From contig CAUGKA010000042.1 in NCBI GenBank assembly GCA_959599615.1, forward strand, positions 1 to 13,570: a DNA stretch of 13,570 bases, given 5' to 3'. The notes beneath the pieces were generated by a model. The model did not search any database. It was not told the DNA's origin and saw nothing but the letters and a program-made list of their open reading frames with translations. Origin of the DNA: an uncultured Collinsella sp. (lineage in GTDB: Bacteria > Actinomycetota > Coriobacteriia > Coriobacteriales > Coriobacteriaceae). This document shows, piece by piece, positions 6,577 to 13,570 of this stretch (positions are counted from its first letter, which is position 1; every line of letters begins with the position of its first letter). The translations under genes and the position numbers were made by a program.

Positions 6577-8202
6577 ATGGACGTCCGTGCGGACGGCGAT
6601 ATTGCCGAGAACTTTTGGTGGCGGCGCACAACGCTGACGCGCCGCACTCCTCTGTATGACGCCTGCGTATCGGTGGGGCTGTTGGTCGCGGCGACGATTG
6701 TGGGCGCGCTGCTCGACCATCCGGGTCTCGCGCCGAGCATCATGATCGTCTATGTGTTCGCCGTGCAGCTGTGCGCGTTCTTTACCTGGAGCCGCCTGTA
6801 TTGCTTGCTGAGTTCGGCTGCCGCCGTGGCGCTCTACAACTTCCTGTTTGTCGACCCGCGCTACTCGCTGTCGTTTATCGACCGCGTCTATCCTGGCATG
6901 TTCTTCATCATGTTTTCGGTCTCGCTCGTGTCGAGCTCGATTTCGCTTGCCCTGCGTCGTGCCTTGGCGCAGGCCGCCGCCAGCGACCGGCGCACGCAGA
7001 TGGTGCTCGAGACCAACCGCATGCTGCAGCGCTGCGCCGATCAGCAGCAGATTGTCCATGCTATGGCAACGCAGCTGGCACGTCTTTCGGGCTGTCCAGT
7101 CGTGTGGTACAGCGCCGACGCCGAGGGCGATGACCTGCTGCCGCGTGCGACATACACGGCCGTGGGCGATGTCGCGCCGGTGCATGAACTGGCGCCGCAG
7201 ATGCCGCCGCGGCTCTCGGCGTCCGCCTATGTGGGAACGCCGCTCGATGCCACCTACGGCGGCTCGGCGTTCTACGGCATCTACCTGACCGTGCGCTCGG
7301 GCGACACCATGGTGCGCGCGGGCGATCCCGCCTCGGTGGTGGGCGTGTTGGCTATCGTTGCCGAGCCCGACGTGCTGACGCACGAGGAGCGGACACTTTC
7401 CGATGCCATCGTGAGCGAAGGCGAGCTGGCACTCGATCGCGCCCGCGCCATGGAGGCCCGCGAGGAGGCGGCGGTGCTTGCCAAAAATGAGCAGCTGCGC
7501 GCCAATCTGCTGCGCTCCATCTCGCACGATCTGCGCACGCCGCTTACCAGTATTTCGGGTAATGCCGACGTGCTGCTCGATCAGGGTTCGACCGGCACCG
7601 CGGTGCTCGATGCCCAGACGCGCCGCGGCCTGCTGCTATCCATTCGCTCGGATGCGCTGTGGCTCAACGCCACCGTCGAGAACCTGCTTGCCATCACCAA
7701 GCTCGAGGGCGGCGGCATGCATCTGTCGACCACGCTCGAGCTTATGGACGATATCGTCGAGGAGGCGCTGCGCCATGTAAATCCGGCCGTGCGCGAGCAC
7801 GATCTTAAGGTGGTAGCGAGCGATGAGCCAGCACTCGTTAACGTCGACGCGCGTCTGATGGTGCAGCTCGTGGTGAACCTGGTGAACAACGCCATCACGT
7901 ATACGCCCGCAGGCTCGCATATCGTGATTTCGATTGGCGTCGACGATGGGTGCGTGGCGTGCTCGGTGGCTGATGACGGCCCGGGCATTGCGCCCGAGGA
8001 CCGCGAGCGAATCTTTGAGTCGTTCTACACCGCCAACCACGGTCTTGCCGACAGCCGTCGCAGCGTGGGCCTGGGTCTTTCGCTCTGCCGCTCCATTGCG
8101 CTGGCGCATGGCGGTAGCATAGAGGTTGCCGCGGCGGACCCGCACGGCTCGGTCTTTACGATTGAGCTTCCCGCCGCCGACGTTTCGTTTGATAAGGAGT
8201 AG
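6577..8202 (+). CDS. kdpD: KdpD-like sensor histidine kinase lacking the N-terminal KdpD domain
   Basis: A 541-residue membrane sensor kinase matching the C-terminal half of KdpD. After ~25 residues come about four hydrophobic segments (roughly 27-125) of the DUF4118 type, including the KdpD-like FVDPRYSLSF at 91-100, then a coiled-coil/GAF-like region (130-290). The phosphoacceptor domain has SISHDLRTPLTSI with His317, and the ATPase domain has NLVNNAITYTP (434-444), DDGPGI (466-471) and SVGLGLSL (496-503). The ~400-residue cytoplasmic N-terminal sensor (KdpD and USP-type domains, with nucleotide-binding loops) is absent. Start at ATG 6577 follows the purine-rich AGAGAGGGGCGGGG; longer in-frame reading would run through the terminator hairpin. 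The regulator gene follows after 4 nt. Expected to sense K+ or related stress and control kdpE; direct target genes are not shown by sequence. Confidence 0.88.
   Translation: MDVRADGDIAENFWWRRTTLTRRTPLYDACVSVGLLVAATIVGALLDHPGLAPSIMIVYVFAVQLCAFFTWSRLYCLLSSAAAVALYNFLFVDPRYSLSFIDRVYPGMFFIMFSVSLVSSSISLALRRALAQAAASDRRTQMVLETNRMLQRCADQQQIVHAMATQLARLSGCPVVWYSADAEGDDLLPRATYTAVGDVAPVHELAPQMPPRLSASAYVGTPLDATYGGSAFYGIYLTVRSGDTMVRAGDPASVVGVLAIVAEPDVLTHEERTLSDAIVSEGELALDRARAMEAREEAAVLAKNEQLRANLLRSISHDLRTPLTSISGNADVLLDQGSTGTAVLDAQTRRGLLLSIRSDALWLNATVENLLAITKLEGGGMHLSTTLELMDDIVEEALRHVNPAVREHDLKVVASDEPALVNVDARLMVQLVVNLVNNAITYTPAGSHIVISIGVDDGCVACSVADDGPGIAPEDRERIFESFYTANHGLADSRRSVGLGLSLCRSIALAHGGSIEVAAADPHGSVFTIELPAADVSFDKE
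8194..8199 (+). promoter_or_regulatory. Shine-Dalgarno site of kdpE inside the kinase gene
   Basis: AAGGAG, within the last codons of the kinase gene and 7 nt before GTG 8207. It fixes the GTG start and suggests translational coupling of the pair. Confidence 0.7.
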
Positions 8203-8206
8203 CGCT

Positions 8207-8920
8207 GTGCCGAACTCTGCCGTAAAACCGCTCATCTTGGTCGTTGAGGACGATCCCGCCGTCCGCAATCTTATCGTCGCCGCGCTCGAGGCGCACGGCT
8301 TGCGCCATATGGCTGTGGAGACCGCCCATGCCGCCATCGCCGCCGCCTCGTCGCAGGCGCCGAGCATTGTGCTGCTCGATCTGGGCCTGCCCGATATGGA
8401 CGGCGTCAAGGTGGTGGAGTCGGTGCGTGCATGGTCGGGCATGCCGATCATCGTGGTCTCGGCGCGCAGCGAGGACGCGGACAAGATTCGCGCGCTCGAT
8501 GCCGGCGCCGACGACTACCTGACCAAGCCGTTTTCGGTCGAGGAGCTGCTCGCGCGTATTCGCACCACCCTCCGCCGCCTTTCGTATGCGCAAACGGGCG
8601 GTGTTGCCTCCGAGGGCTCGTTCGATACCGGCGAGCTGCATATCGACTTTGATGCCGGCATCGCCACGATGGATGGCGAGGAACTGCATCTGACGCCGAT
8701 CGAGTACAAGCTCTTGTGCCTGCTGGCGCACAACGCCGACAAGGTGCTGACGCACCAATATATCCTGCACGAGATTTGGGGCACGGCGACTAAGAGCGAC
8801 CTGGCGAGCCTGCGTGTCTTTATGGGCACGTTGCGTAAGAAGATCGAGTCCGACCCCGCGCATCCGCGCTATATCCAGACGCATGTGGGCATCGGCTACC
8901 GATTGGTCATCCAAGGCTAG
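8207..8920 (+). CDS. kdpE: KdpE-like OmpR-family response regulator
   Basis: A 237-residue transcription factor. The receiver domain (about 8-124) has acidic pocket Asp15/Asp16 (VVEDDPAV), phosphoacceptor Asp58 (LLDLGLPDMDG), Ser85 in the KdpE-like SARSEDADKIRALDAGADDYLTKPF, and Lys107. The winged-helix DNA-binding domain (about 132-235) contains LTPIEYKLL and ends GIGYRL, again close to KdpE in wording. Length is near the ~225 residues of E. coli KdpE. The GTG start, 4 nt after the kinase stop, is set by AAGGAG; upstream in-frame sequence lies wholly inside the kinase gene and is not used. Phosphorylated by the adjoining kinase by inference; likely regulates potassium uptake genes, plausibly kup next door since no kdpFABC is in view. 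Confidence 0.92.
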   Translation: MPNSAVKPLILVVEDDPAVRNLIVAALEAHGLRHMAVETAHAAIAAASSQAPSIVLLDLGLPDMDGVKVVESVRAWSGMPIIVVSARSEDADKIRALDAGADDYLTKPFSVEELLARIRTTLRRLSYAQTGGVASEGSFDTGELHIDFDAGIATMDGEELHLTPIEYKLLCLLAHNADKVLTHQYILHEIWGTATKSDLASLRVFMGTLRKKIESDPAHPRYIQTHVGIGYRLVIQG

Positions 8921-8945
8921 ATCGCCAACCACCATCCCAATATGA

Positions 8946-9010
8946 GTTGCGGTGAAATACGGTCTAAATTTGCCTAATTCCAGGCAAAACAGTCCGTATT
9001 CCACCGCAAC
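8946..9010. terminator. Nested hairpin between convergent kdpE and rlmKL
   Basis: GTTGCGGTGAAATACGG (8946-8962) pairs with CCGTATTCCACCGCAAC (8994-9010) with a single mismatch, and an inner hairpin TTTGCCT/AGGCAAA (8969-8975 with 8982-8988) fills the loop. It lies just between two converging genes and is followed by TTTGTTATTT on the plus strand. It probably ends kdpDE transcription and, less certainly, that of rlmKL. Confidence 0.7.
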
Positions 9011-9014
9011 TTTG

Positions 9015-11582
9015 TTATTTGCCCTTGGGCTTGCTGGCGTAGAACTTCTTCTTTTTGGGCTTGCCGGCGGAGTCAGGCTTGCCGTTGCCGCGCGGCCCCC
9101 GGTCGCCTGCCTGCGCGTGCGCGGGCGCCGTTGCGCGAGGCTTGCGGGCTTCGGGGTTGCGCAGCTCCTCGACGCGCTCGGCAATTTCCTCGGCGCTAAA
9201 GCCGACTTCGGCCATGGCGTCCTCGATGGGCAGACGGCGCACGATGTAGCAGTGGTGCACCTTCTGGTTGCGCGCGAAGTCCTCGGGGATGGTCTGCGCC
9301 GTAATGTCCTCCAGCACCACGCCCGCGCGGGCGAGCTTGCGCGTTTCGGGGCGGAAGCCGCGCAGGTTGCAGCTAAAGATGGCATGGCCGCCCTGCGCGA
9401 GCAGGCGCGATACGCCAGCCAAAAGCTCAACATGGTCGCGCTGGACATCCCAGGTGCGGCGGCCCATCTTGGAGGAGTTCGAGAACGTGGGCGGGTCGAC
9501 AAAGATCAGGTCCCAGCGGTTGCGCGTCTGGCGCTGGTCGCGAATCCAGGCAAGCACGTCGTCGCGCACAAAATGATGCTGAGGCCCCACAAAGCCGTTC
9601 TGGCGCATGTTGCGCTCGGCCCAGTCCAGATAGGTATTGGAGAGGTCGACCGTCACGGTCTCCTCGACGCCGCCATCGGCCGCGTAGCAGGTGGCGGTGC
9701 CGGTGTAGGCGAACAGGTTGAGGAAGCGGCGCGCCTGCTTGGCGTGCTCGCGCACCAGGTTGCGGGTGACACGGTGGTCCAAGAAGATGCCGACGTCTAG
9801 GTAGTCGTCAAAGTTGACGGCAAAGGTGAGGCCGCCCTCTTCGATGAGCGGGAGGCGACGGCGCGCGATATTGGCGCGCTCGCCCGAGCCGCCCTTGCCG
9901 GCGCCCTGCTTGCCGTATTGCGAGCCGCCGCGCGAACGCATGCGGGCCTTGGCGTGCACATGCTCGGCGGGAACATCTAGGATACGCGGCGCGATGGCCA
10001 GAATGTCGAGCATACGGGCCTGGGCCAGTGCGGGCTCGATGGTCTTGGGCGCGGCGTATTCGGCGATGACGAGCCAGCGGCCCGGCGTCTGCGGGCAACC
10101 CTCGTACAGGTCGATGGCGGCGGAGTAGTCGGGCAGGTCGGCATCGTAGACGCGGTAGCAGCTCACGCCCTCGCGCTTTGCCCACTTGCGGCGCAGACGG
10201 GCATTCTTGCGCAGGCGGTTGGCGAACTGCTCGGACTCGGGGATGAGCACGGGCAGCGGCTTGCCGTCGCCCAAGTCGAGCGTGGCGGCAGGCTCGGGCA
10301 TGGCGGAAGCGGCGGCTTCATCGTTGACTTCGTTGGCATCCGCAGCCTCGGCCTCGGCATCCGCACTGGTCGCAGCCTCAAACGCTGCGGCGGCGTGGTC
10401 GAGCGAAGGCCAGACTTCGACGGTCGCCTCTTCGTTGTTGGGCATGACGGCGATGGAGCGCGCGGGCTCGGCATGGAGCGCGCGGGCCAGCAATCCGTCG
10501 CGGGTGAGGGCGGCGACCGGTGCCGCGGCAAGCTCGGGCGCGCGGCGCAACTCGCCGATGAGCGTCATGGTGTCATGCATGAGCGAAAGCGGTGTCTCGG
10601 TCGTATCCGCGACCACGGCGGCGCCGGCGACAGCGCCCGCGTGGTCCAGTACGGTGGCGGACTTGGCGGCGCAAAAATCGACAAAGCGCTTGTAGCCGGC
10701 ACATTTAACCATGCGCTCAGCGGTCTTACGGGCGGCGGGGTCAACATCCACGGCCACGATGCGCGCCTGGCGCTCGCGCGCTGCCGCCTCGCGCTCGCGC
10801 GCCTCGGCAAGCAGCTGCTCCCACAGGGCGGCATCGTGCAGCTGCCAGCCCTCAAAGCCCCAGCGCTCGCGTGCGGCGCCCGGGGCGCGGTCGGTCAGAA
10901 TGTTCACGGCCTCCAGCAGCAGACCGCCGCCGGCGCACGAGGCATCGATCAGCGTGGGAAGGGCTTCGTTCTCGTAATCGTCGGCCGTCAGCTCGCGCTC
11001 GCATAGTGTGGTCCAGCCGACCTGCGCCAGCACCAGGGCGGCGTAGTCGGGGCGCAGCACGTGCGCGCCCTCGCCGGCGCGGGTCGCTGCGGGCGGTAGG
11101 CGTTTGAACAGCGGGTCGCCCGAAAGGTCCAGGCTGATGCTCGCGCGGCGCTGACGCAGCGAAAGCAGCAGGTGAACATCGGGATCGGCGGCGTCGACAT
11201 CGGCGCGACGGCCCGTGGTCTCGGCCAGACGGTCGCACAGCGCGTCCTTGGCGCGCAGGGCCGAGAAGCGCGTGTTGCGCAACTGCTCGGTCACGCCGCG
11301 GGCGGTAATGGCGATGGTGGCGCCGGGGCGGACGATGCTCTCCCAGGCGATGTCGTAAACGCTATCGTACAGTTCATCGGCATCCTGCGCCTCAAAGCGC
11401 CCGAGCACCGCGAACACGCGGCTCGCCAGGCGCGACCACAGACAGGCGCGGTAGCCTTCTTCGAGCTCGCCCTCAAACGTAGCGCGGCCTTTCAGGCGGC
11501 GGACATGCGAAAGCCCGAGGCGTTTAAGCTCATCGGCGAGTGCGGACTCAAAGCCCTCGGGGCAGCTTGCGTAAAATTCCAT
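9015..11582 (-). CDS. rlmKL: RlmKL-type fused 23S rRNA methyltransferase, RlmL half degenerate
   Basis: An 855-residue cytoplasmic fusion related to E. coli RlmKL (702 residues), which makes m2G2445 (RlmL half) and m7G2069 (RlmK half) in 23S rRNA. Order: THUMP-containing N-terminus (1-165), RlmL-like Rossmann domain (170-392), an Ala/Glu-rich acidic linker (393-445), RlmK domain (450-785), and a basic Lys/Arg-rich tail (812-855) ending in KPKKKKFYASKPKGK. The RlmK half is intact: CYRVYDADLPDYSAAIDLYEG, NLFAYTGTATCYAADGG (622-638), DLSNTYLDWA, and VDPPTF (695-700). In the RlmL half the usual DPFCGSGT motif reads DASCAGGG (213-220), and the position of the catalytic NPPYGER reads ADTTETP (325-331). 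RlmL activity is therefore doubtful. Start at the complement of 11580-11582 follows GAGAGGT. Divergent from the HAD gene. Confidence 0.88.
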   Translation of the reverse strand: MEFYASCPEGFESALADELKRLGLSHVRRLKGRATFEGELEEGYRACLWSRLASRVFAVLGRFEAQDADELYDSVYDIAWESIVRPGATIAITARGVTEQLRNTRFSALRAKDALCDRLAETTGRRADVDAADPDVHLLLSLRQRRASISLDLSGDPLFKRLPPAATRAGEGAHVLRPDYAALVLAQVGWTTLCERELTADDYENEALPTLIDASCAGGGLLLEAVNILTDRAPGAARERWGFEGWQLHDAALWEQLLAEAREREAAARERQARIVAVDVDPAARKTAERMVKCAGYKRFVDFCAAKSATVLDHAGAVAGAAVVADTTETPLSLMHDTMTLIGELRRAPELAAAPVAALTRDGLLARALHAEPARSIAVMPNNEEATVEVWPSLDHAAAAFEAATSADAEAEAADANEVNDEAAASAMPEPAATLDLGDGKPLPVLIPESEQFANRLRKNARLRRKWAKREGVSCYRVYDADLPDYSAAIDLYEGCPQTPGRWLVIAEYAAPKTIEPALAQARMLDILAIAPRILDVPAEHVHAKARMRSRGGSQYGKQGAGKGGSGERANIARRRLPLIEEGGLTFAVNFDDYLDVGIFLDHRVTRNLVREHAKQARRFLNLFAYTGTATCYAADGGVEETVTVDLSNTYLDWAERNMRQNGFVGPQHHFVRDDVLAWIRDQRQTRNRWDLIFVDPPTFSNSSKMGRRTWDVQRDHVELLAGVSRLLAQGGHAIFSCNLRGFRPETRKLARAGVVLEDITAQTIPEDFARNQKVHHCYIVRRLPIEDAMAEVGFSAEEIAERVEELRNPEARKPRATAPAHAQAGDRGPRGNGKPDSAGKPKKKKFYASKPKGK

Positions 11583-11609
11583 GGGTGACCTCTCTGGTTG
11601 CGTCGCTCC

Positions 11610-11615
11610 ATTATA
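11610..11615 (-). promoter_or_regulatory. Possible -10 box for rlmKL
   Basis: TATAAT on the minus strand, about 27 bp before the rlmKL start in the 75-bp divergent intergenic gap. No convincing -35 box is visible at the right spacing. Confidence 0.3.
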
Positions 11616-11657
11616 TGATGGATGCTTCGTTTGCCCTTATCCTCGAAAGGAACCCAT

Positions 11658-12485
11658 ATGATTGATGCGTGTCCCGAACCCGCTGTGCTCTTTTTTGACG
11701 TGGACGGCACGCTGACGTCGTTCGATCCCGACGATATGACCGATAAGGACTTCAATGCAATCCATCCGTCGAAGGCCGTTGTCGATGCATTTGGTCGCCT
11801 GCGCAATGCGGGTCACCAGGCATTTATCTGCACGGGTCGCCCCTTGTGGCTGATTGCCGATGGCCTGCGCGCGCTGAACCCGGCGGGTATCGTTGCCATG
11901 GCGGGGGCCACGCTCGAGGTCGAGGGCCGCGTGGCACACGAGGACTGCATTGACGAGGACATTGTTGAGGAGCTCGCGCGTCGCATTACTGTGGCGGGCG
12001 GCGAGGCGTTGTTCGAGACGAACGGTGCCACCTATTCACTTGAGCCAGTTGGTGTCGAACAGTCATTTCTGCTAGGCGCCGGCGTGGTGCATGGCGTTGA
12101 TCAGATGCGCGTCGATGGCCGCTTGCGCGTAGGCAAGGTGTGCATTAACGCGTACGACCTGGCTCGCGTAGCCAACGATGACGGCTTTATCGAGCGCGAG
12201 TTTGAGCTGTGCAACACCGGTGGCCAGAATCGCGAGCTGAGCCCCAAGGGCATCGACAAGGGCGTGGGCGTGGCGCGAGCGCTGGAATACCTGGGTCGCA
12301 CCGGCAACGCGCGCACCTTTGGCTTTGGCGATTCGGGCAACGACCTGGGCATGCTCGCCGCCGTCGAGACGGCCGTGGCCATGGGCAACGCCATGCCCGA
12401 GGTCAAGGCGCTCGCCGACTACGTGACCGACGACGTCGCACACGACGGCACCGTCACAGCGATGCAACATTTCGGCCTCATCTAA
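11658..12485 (+). CDS. HAD superfamily (Cof-type, subclass IIB) phosphatase
   Basis: A 275-residue cytoplasmic haloacid-dehalogenase-fold hydrolase. Motif I is FFDVDGTLT (12-20) with nucleophile Asp14 and acid/base Asp16; motif II is the Thr in ICTGRP (57-62); motif III is Lys197 in ELSPKGIDKG; motif IV is FGFGDSGNDLGML (221-233) with Asp225 and Asp229. The cap between motifs II and III fits the Cof/IIB group, which removes phosphate from sugar phosphates, pyridoxal phosphate or related metabolites. Length is normal for the family. Start at ATG 11658 is preceded by GAAAGGA at 6-7 nt; an in-frame ATG 36 nt earlier has no good ribosome site. Substrate is unknown. It is divergent from rlmKL and followed by a 193-bp gap, so probably transcribed alone. 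Confidence 0.9.
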   Translation: MIDACPEPAVLFFDVDGTLTSFDPDDMTDKDFNAIHPSKAVVDAFGRLRNAGHQAFICTGRPLWLIADGLRALNPAGIVAMAGATLEVEGRVAHEDCIDEDIVEELARRITVAGGEALFETNGATYSLEPVGVEQSFLLGAGVVHGVDQMRVDGRLRVGKVCINAYDLARVANDDGFIEREFELCNTGGQNRELSPKGIDKGVGVARALEYLGRTGNARTFGFGDSGNDLGMLAAVETAVAMGNAMPEVKALADYVTDDVAHDGTVTAMQHFGLI

Positions 12486-12678
12486 TGAATCTCGCCTTCT
12501 GACGTTTGCTTAAACTGCGACTCTTTGCGTTTGCATGCTCAATCGATTTATCAATCCAAACACTGAGGTGTTTATACCGTTCGCCGAGAAGATAAAAACC
12601 CGCAGCTCACGCCTTGATAAACATAGGTAAAGTGTTTAGCAGTTTATCGGCCGTATGCAGACGAAAGGAATCAGGCAG

Positions 12679-13383
12679 ATGGCAATCAAGGTGTTCGCTG
12701 ACGGTGCAAACCTCGAGGGCATGCTCGACATGTACGAGAACGGCAACGTTCAGGGTTTCACGACCAACCCGTCCCTTATGAAGAAGGGCGGCGTGACGGA
12801 TTACCGCGCGTTTGCCAAGGAGGTCCTGACCCACATCACCGATGTGTCCGTGTCGTTTGAGGTCTTTGCCGACGACGTCGAGACCATGGAGGTCGAGGCC
12901 CGCGAGATCGCCACCTGGGCCGAGAACGTCTACGTCAAGATTCCGTGCGTGACCACCAAGGGCGAGTCCACCGCCAAGCTAGTGCGCAAGCTTTCCGCCG
13001 ACGGCATCAAGGTCAACGTCACCACCATCTTTACGCCTACGCAGGTCGACGAGATGGTCGAGGCCGTTGATGCCGAGACGCCGTCTATCATCTCGCTCTT
13101 TGCCGGCCGTATCGCTGACACCGGCGTCGATCCCATTCCGTTTATGACGGAGTCGGTCAAGAAGGCCGCCGTCAAGCCCAACTGCGAGGTCCTGTGGGCG
13201 TCCACGCGCGAGCTCATCAACATTTACCAGGCAGAGGCCTGCGGTTGCCAGATCATCACGGTGCCCAACGGCATCCTGGCCAAGCGCAAGAACATCGGCC
13301 GTGACCCGTACGAGGTCTCGCTCGATACCGTGCGCGGCTTTGCCAAGGATATCGCCGCTTTGGGCTTCCATATCCTGCCGTAA
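12679..13383 (+). CDS. Transaldolase / fructose-6-phosphate aldolase family protein
   Basis: A 234-residue class I aldolase with a TIM-barrel fold, of the short transaldolase/FSA group. Visible motifs: FADGANLEGM (6-15), GFTTNPSLMKK (26-36), the Schiff-base lysine Lys87 in VYVKIPC, VNVTTIFTP (112-120), ISLFAGRIADTG (138-149) and WASTREL (173-179). The opening FADGANLE resembles the transaldolase subgroup seen in sugar and surface-polysaccharide gene sets as well as housekeeping TalC-like enzymes. The reaction may be three-carbon transfer between fructose-6-phosphate and erythrose-4-phosphate, or simple aldol cleavage; sequence alone does not separate these. Start at ATG 12679 is set by AAAGGAA 8 nt upstream rather than an in-frame ATG 24 nt earlier. 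It has its own 193-bp upstream region, with TTGATA at 12614-12619 as a weak -35 candidate. Confidence 0.9.
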   Translation: MAIKVFADGANLEGMLDMYENGNVQGFTTNPSLMKKGGVTDYRAFAKEVLTHITDVSVSFEVFADDVETMEVEAREIATWAENVYVKIPCVTTKGESTAKLVRKLSADGIKVNVTTIFTPTQVDEMVEAVDAETPSIISLFAGRIADTGVDPIPFMTESVKKAAVKPNCEVLWASTRELINIYQAEACGCQIITVPNGILAKRKNIGRDPYEVSLDTVRGFAKDIAALGFHILP

Positions 13384-13440
13384 GTAAGGGTACCCCCTGC
13401 GGCGGCGTGCAAAATCGCGAATATTCAGCACGGTAAAGGT

Positions 13441-13470
13441 TTTTTATCAGCTTTTATCAGTTTTTACCAG
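13441..13470 (+). repeat. Three tandem 10-bp direct repeats
   Basis: TTTTTATCAG, CTTTTATCAG and TTTTTACCAG follow one another without a gap, 57 bp after the transaldolase stop. The 10-bp period matches one helical turn, which would suit a regulator or nucleoid protein binding one face of the DNA. They might also be part of the T-rich end of a terminator. Function is unknown. Confidence 0.6.
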
Positions 13471-13490
13471 TTGCTCGAAGCACGGAATGG

Positions 13491-13524
13491 CCCCCGTTTT
13501 GGCTCTAAAAACGTCAAAAGGGGG
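13491..13524 (+). repeat. GC-rich hairpin near the right edge
   Basis: CCCCCGTTTTG (13491-13501) pairs with CAAAAGGGGG (13515-13524) with one bulged base. It lacks a T tract on the plus strand. It could be a palindromic repeat or part of a leader for a gene beyond the window. Confidence 0.55.
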
Positions 13525-13539
13525 TGCGGACAGAAAGTT

Positions 13540-13556
13540 GGACCGCGGGGCGGTCC
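13540..13556 (+). repeat. Short GC hairpin at the window edge
   Basis: GGACCG (13540-13545) pairs with CGGTCC (13551-13556) around a CGGGG loop. With the hairpin just upstream, it suggests another repeat-rich intergenic region cut off by the window end. Confidence 0.4.
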
Positions 13557-13570
13557 GGACTGGAGGTTCG

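Noticed and set aside
4159..7527. A 1122-codon open frame on the minus strand across kup and the kinase gene
   Set aside because: It is antisense to two clearly recognised genes, is rich in His, Arg and Gln with no domain or membrane pattern, and arises from GC-rich codon bias.
8126..8206. N-terminal extension of KdpE from ATG 8126
   Set aside because: This in-frame stretch lies wholly within the kinase coding region, and AAGGAG before GTG 8207 gives the normal start.

Overview
The window looks like a chromosomal piece of a high-GC Gram-positive gut actinobacterium of the class Coriobacteriia, most likely Collinsella or a close relative. This is inferred from GC-rich codon use, Shine-Dalgarno-led starts, an LtaS-type glycerol-phosphate polymer synthase, and many strong palindromic repeats between genes. 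There is no rRNA or tRNA gene, transposase, phage gene or CRISPR array.

Layout. Positions 1-637 carry no convincing gene. They hold a dense repeat region: five tandem units of about 62 bp, each an imperfect palindrome; three copies of a GGCCAC-loop-GTGGCC hairpin, two of them inside a 54-bp inverted repeat that brackets the array; and a perfect 30-bp inverted repeat. Next come a lipoteichoic-acid-synthase-family membrane sulfatase (minus strand), a divergent nitroreductase (plus), and a potassium module on the plus strand: the K+ transporter Kup, a small single-helix membrane protein, an N-terminally shortened KdpD-like sensor kinase, and its KdpE-like regulator. A nested hairpin separates kdpE from a convergent, very long RlmKL-type 23S rRNA methyltransferase (minus). 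Divergent from that is a HAD-family Cof-type phosphatase (plus), followed by a transaldolase / fructose-6-phosphate aldolase family enzyme (plus). The right edge (13384-13570) holds 10-bp direct repeats and two GC-rich hairpins.

How the genes fit together. The clearest functional unit is kup, the small membrane protein and kdpDE, plausibly a potassium uptake and sensing locus. The kinase lacks the cytoplasmic N-terminal sensor half of classical KdpD and no kdpFABC genes are in view. A terminator-like hairpin with a duplicated left arm sits just before the kinase start. The other genes are housekeeping or metabolic singletons.

Most notable: (1) the bracketed palindromic array at the left end, whose inverted flanks differ by a compensatory base-pair change; (2) an RlmKL protein whose RlmL half has lost its NPPY catalytic motif and has an altered SAM-binding motif, while the RlmK half looks intact; (3) the short KdpD paired with Kup. 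No wholly new multi-gene system can be demonstrated from sequence alone.
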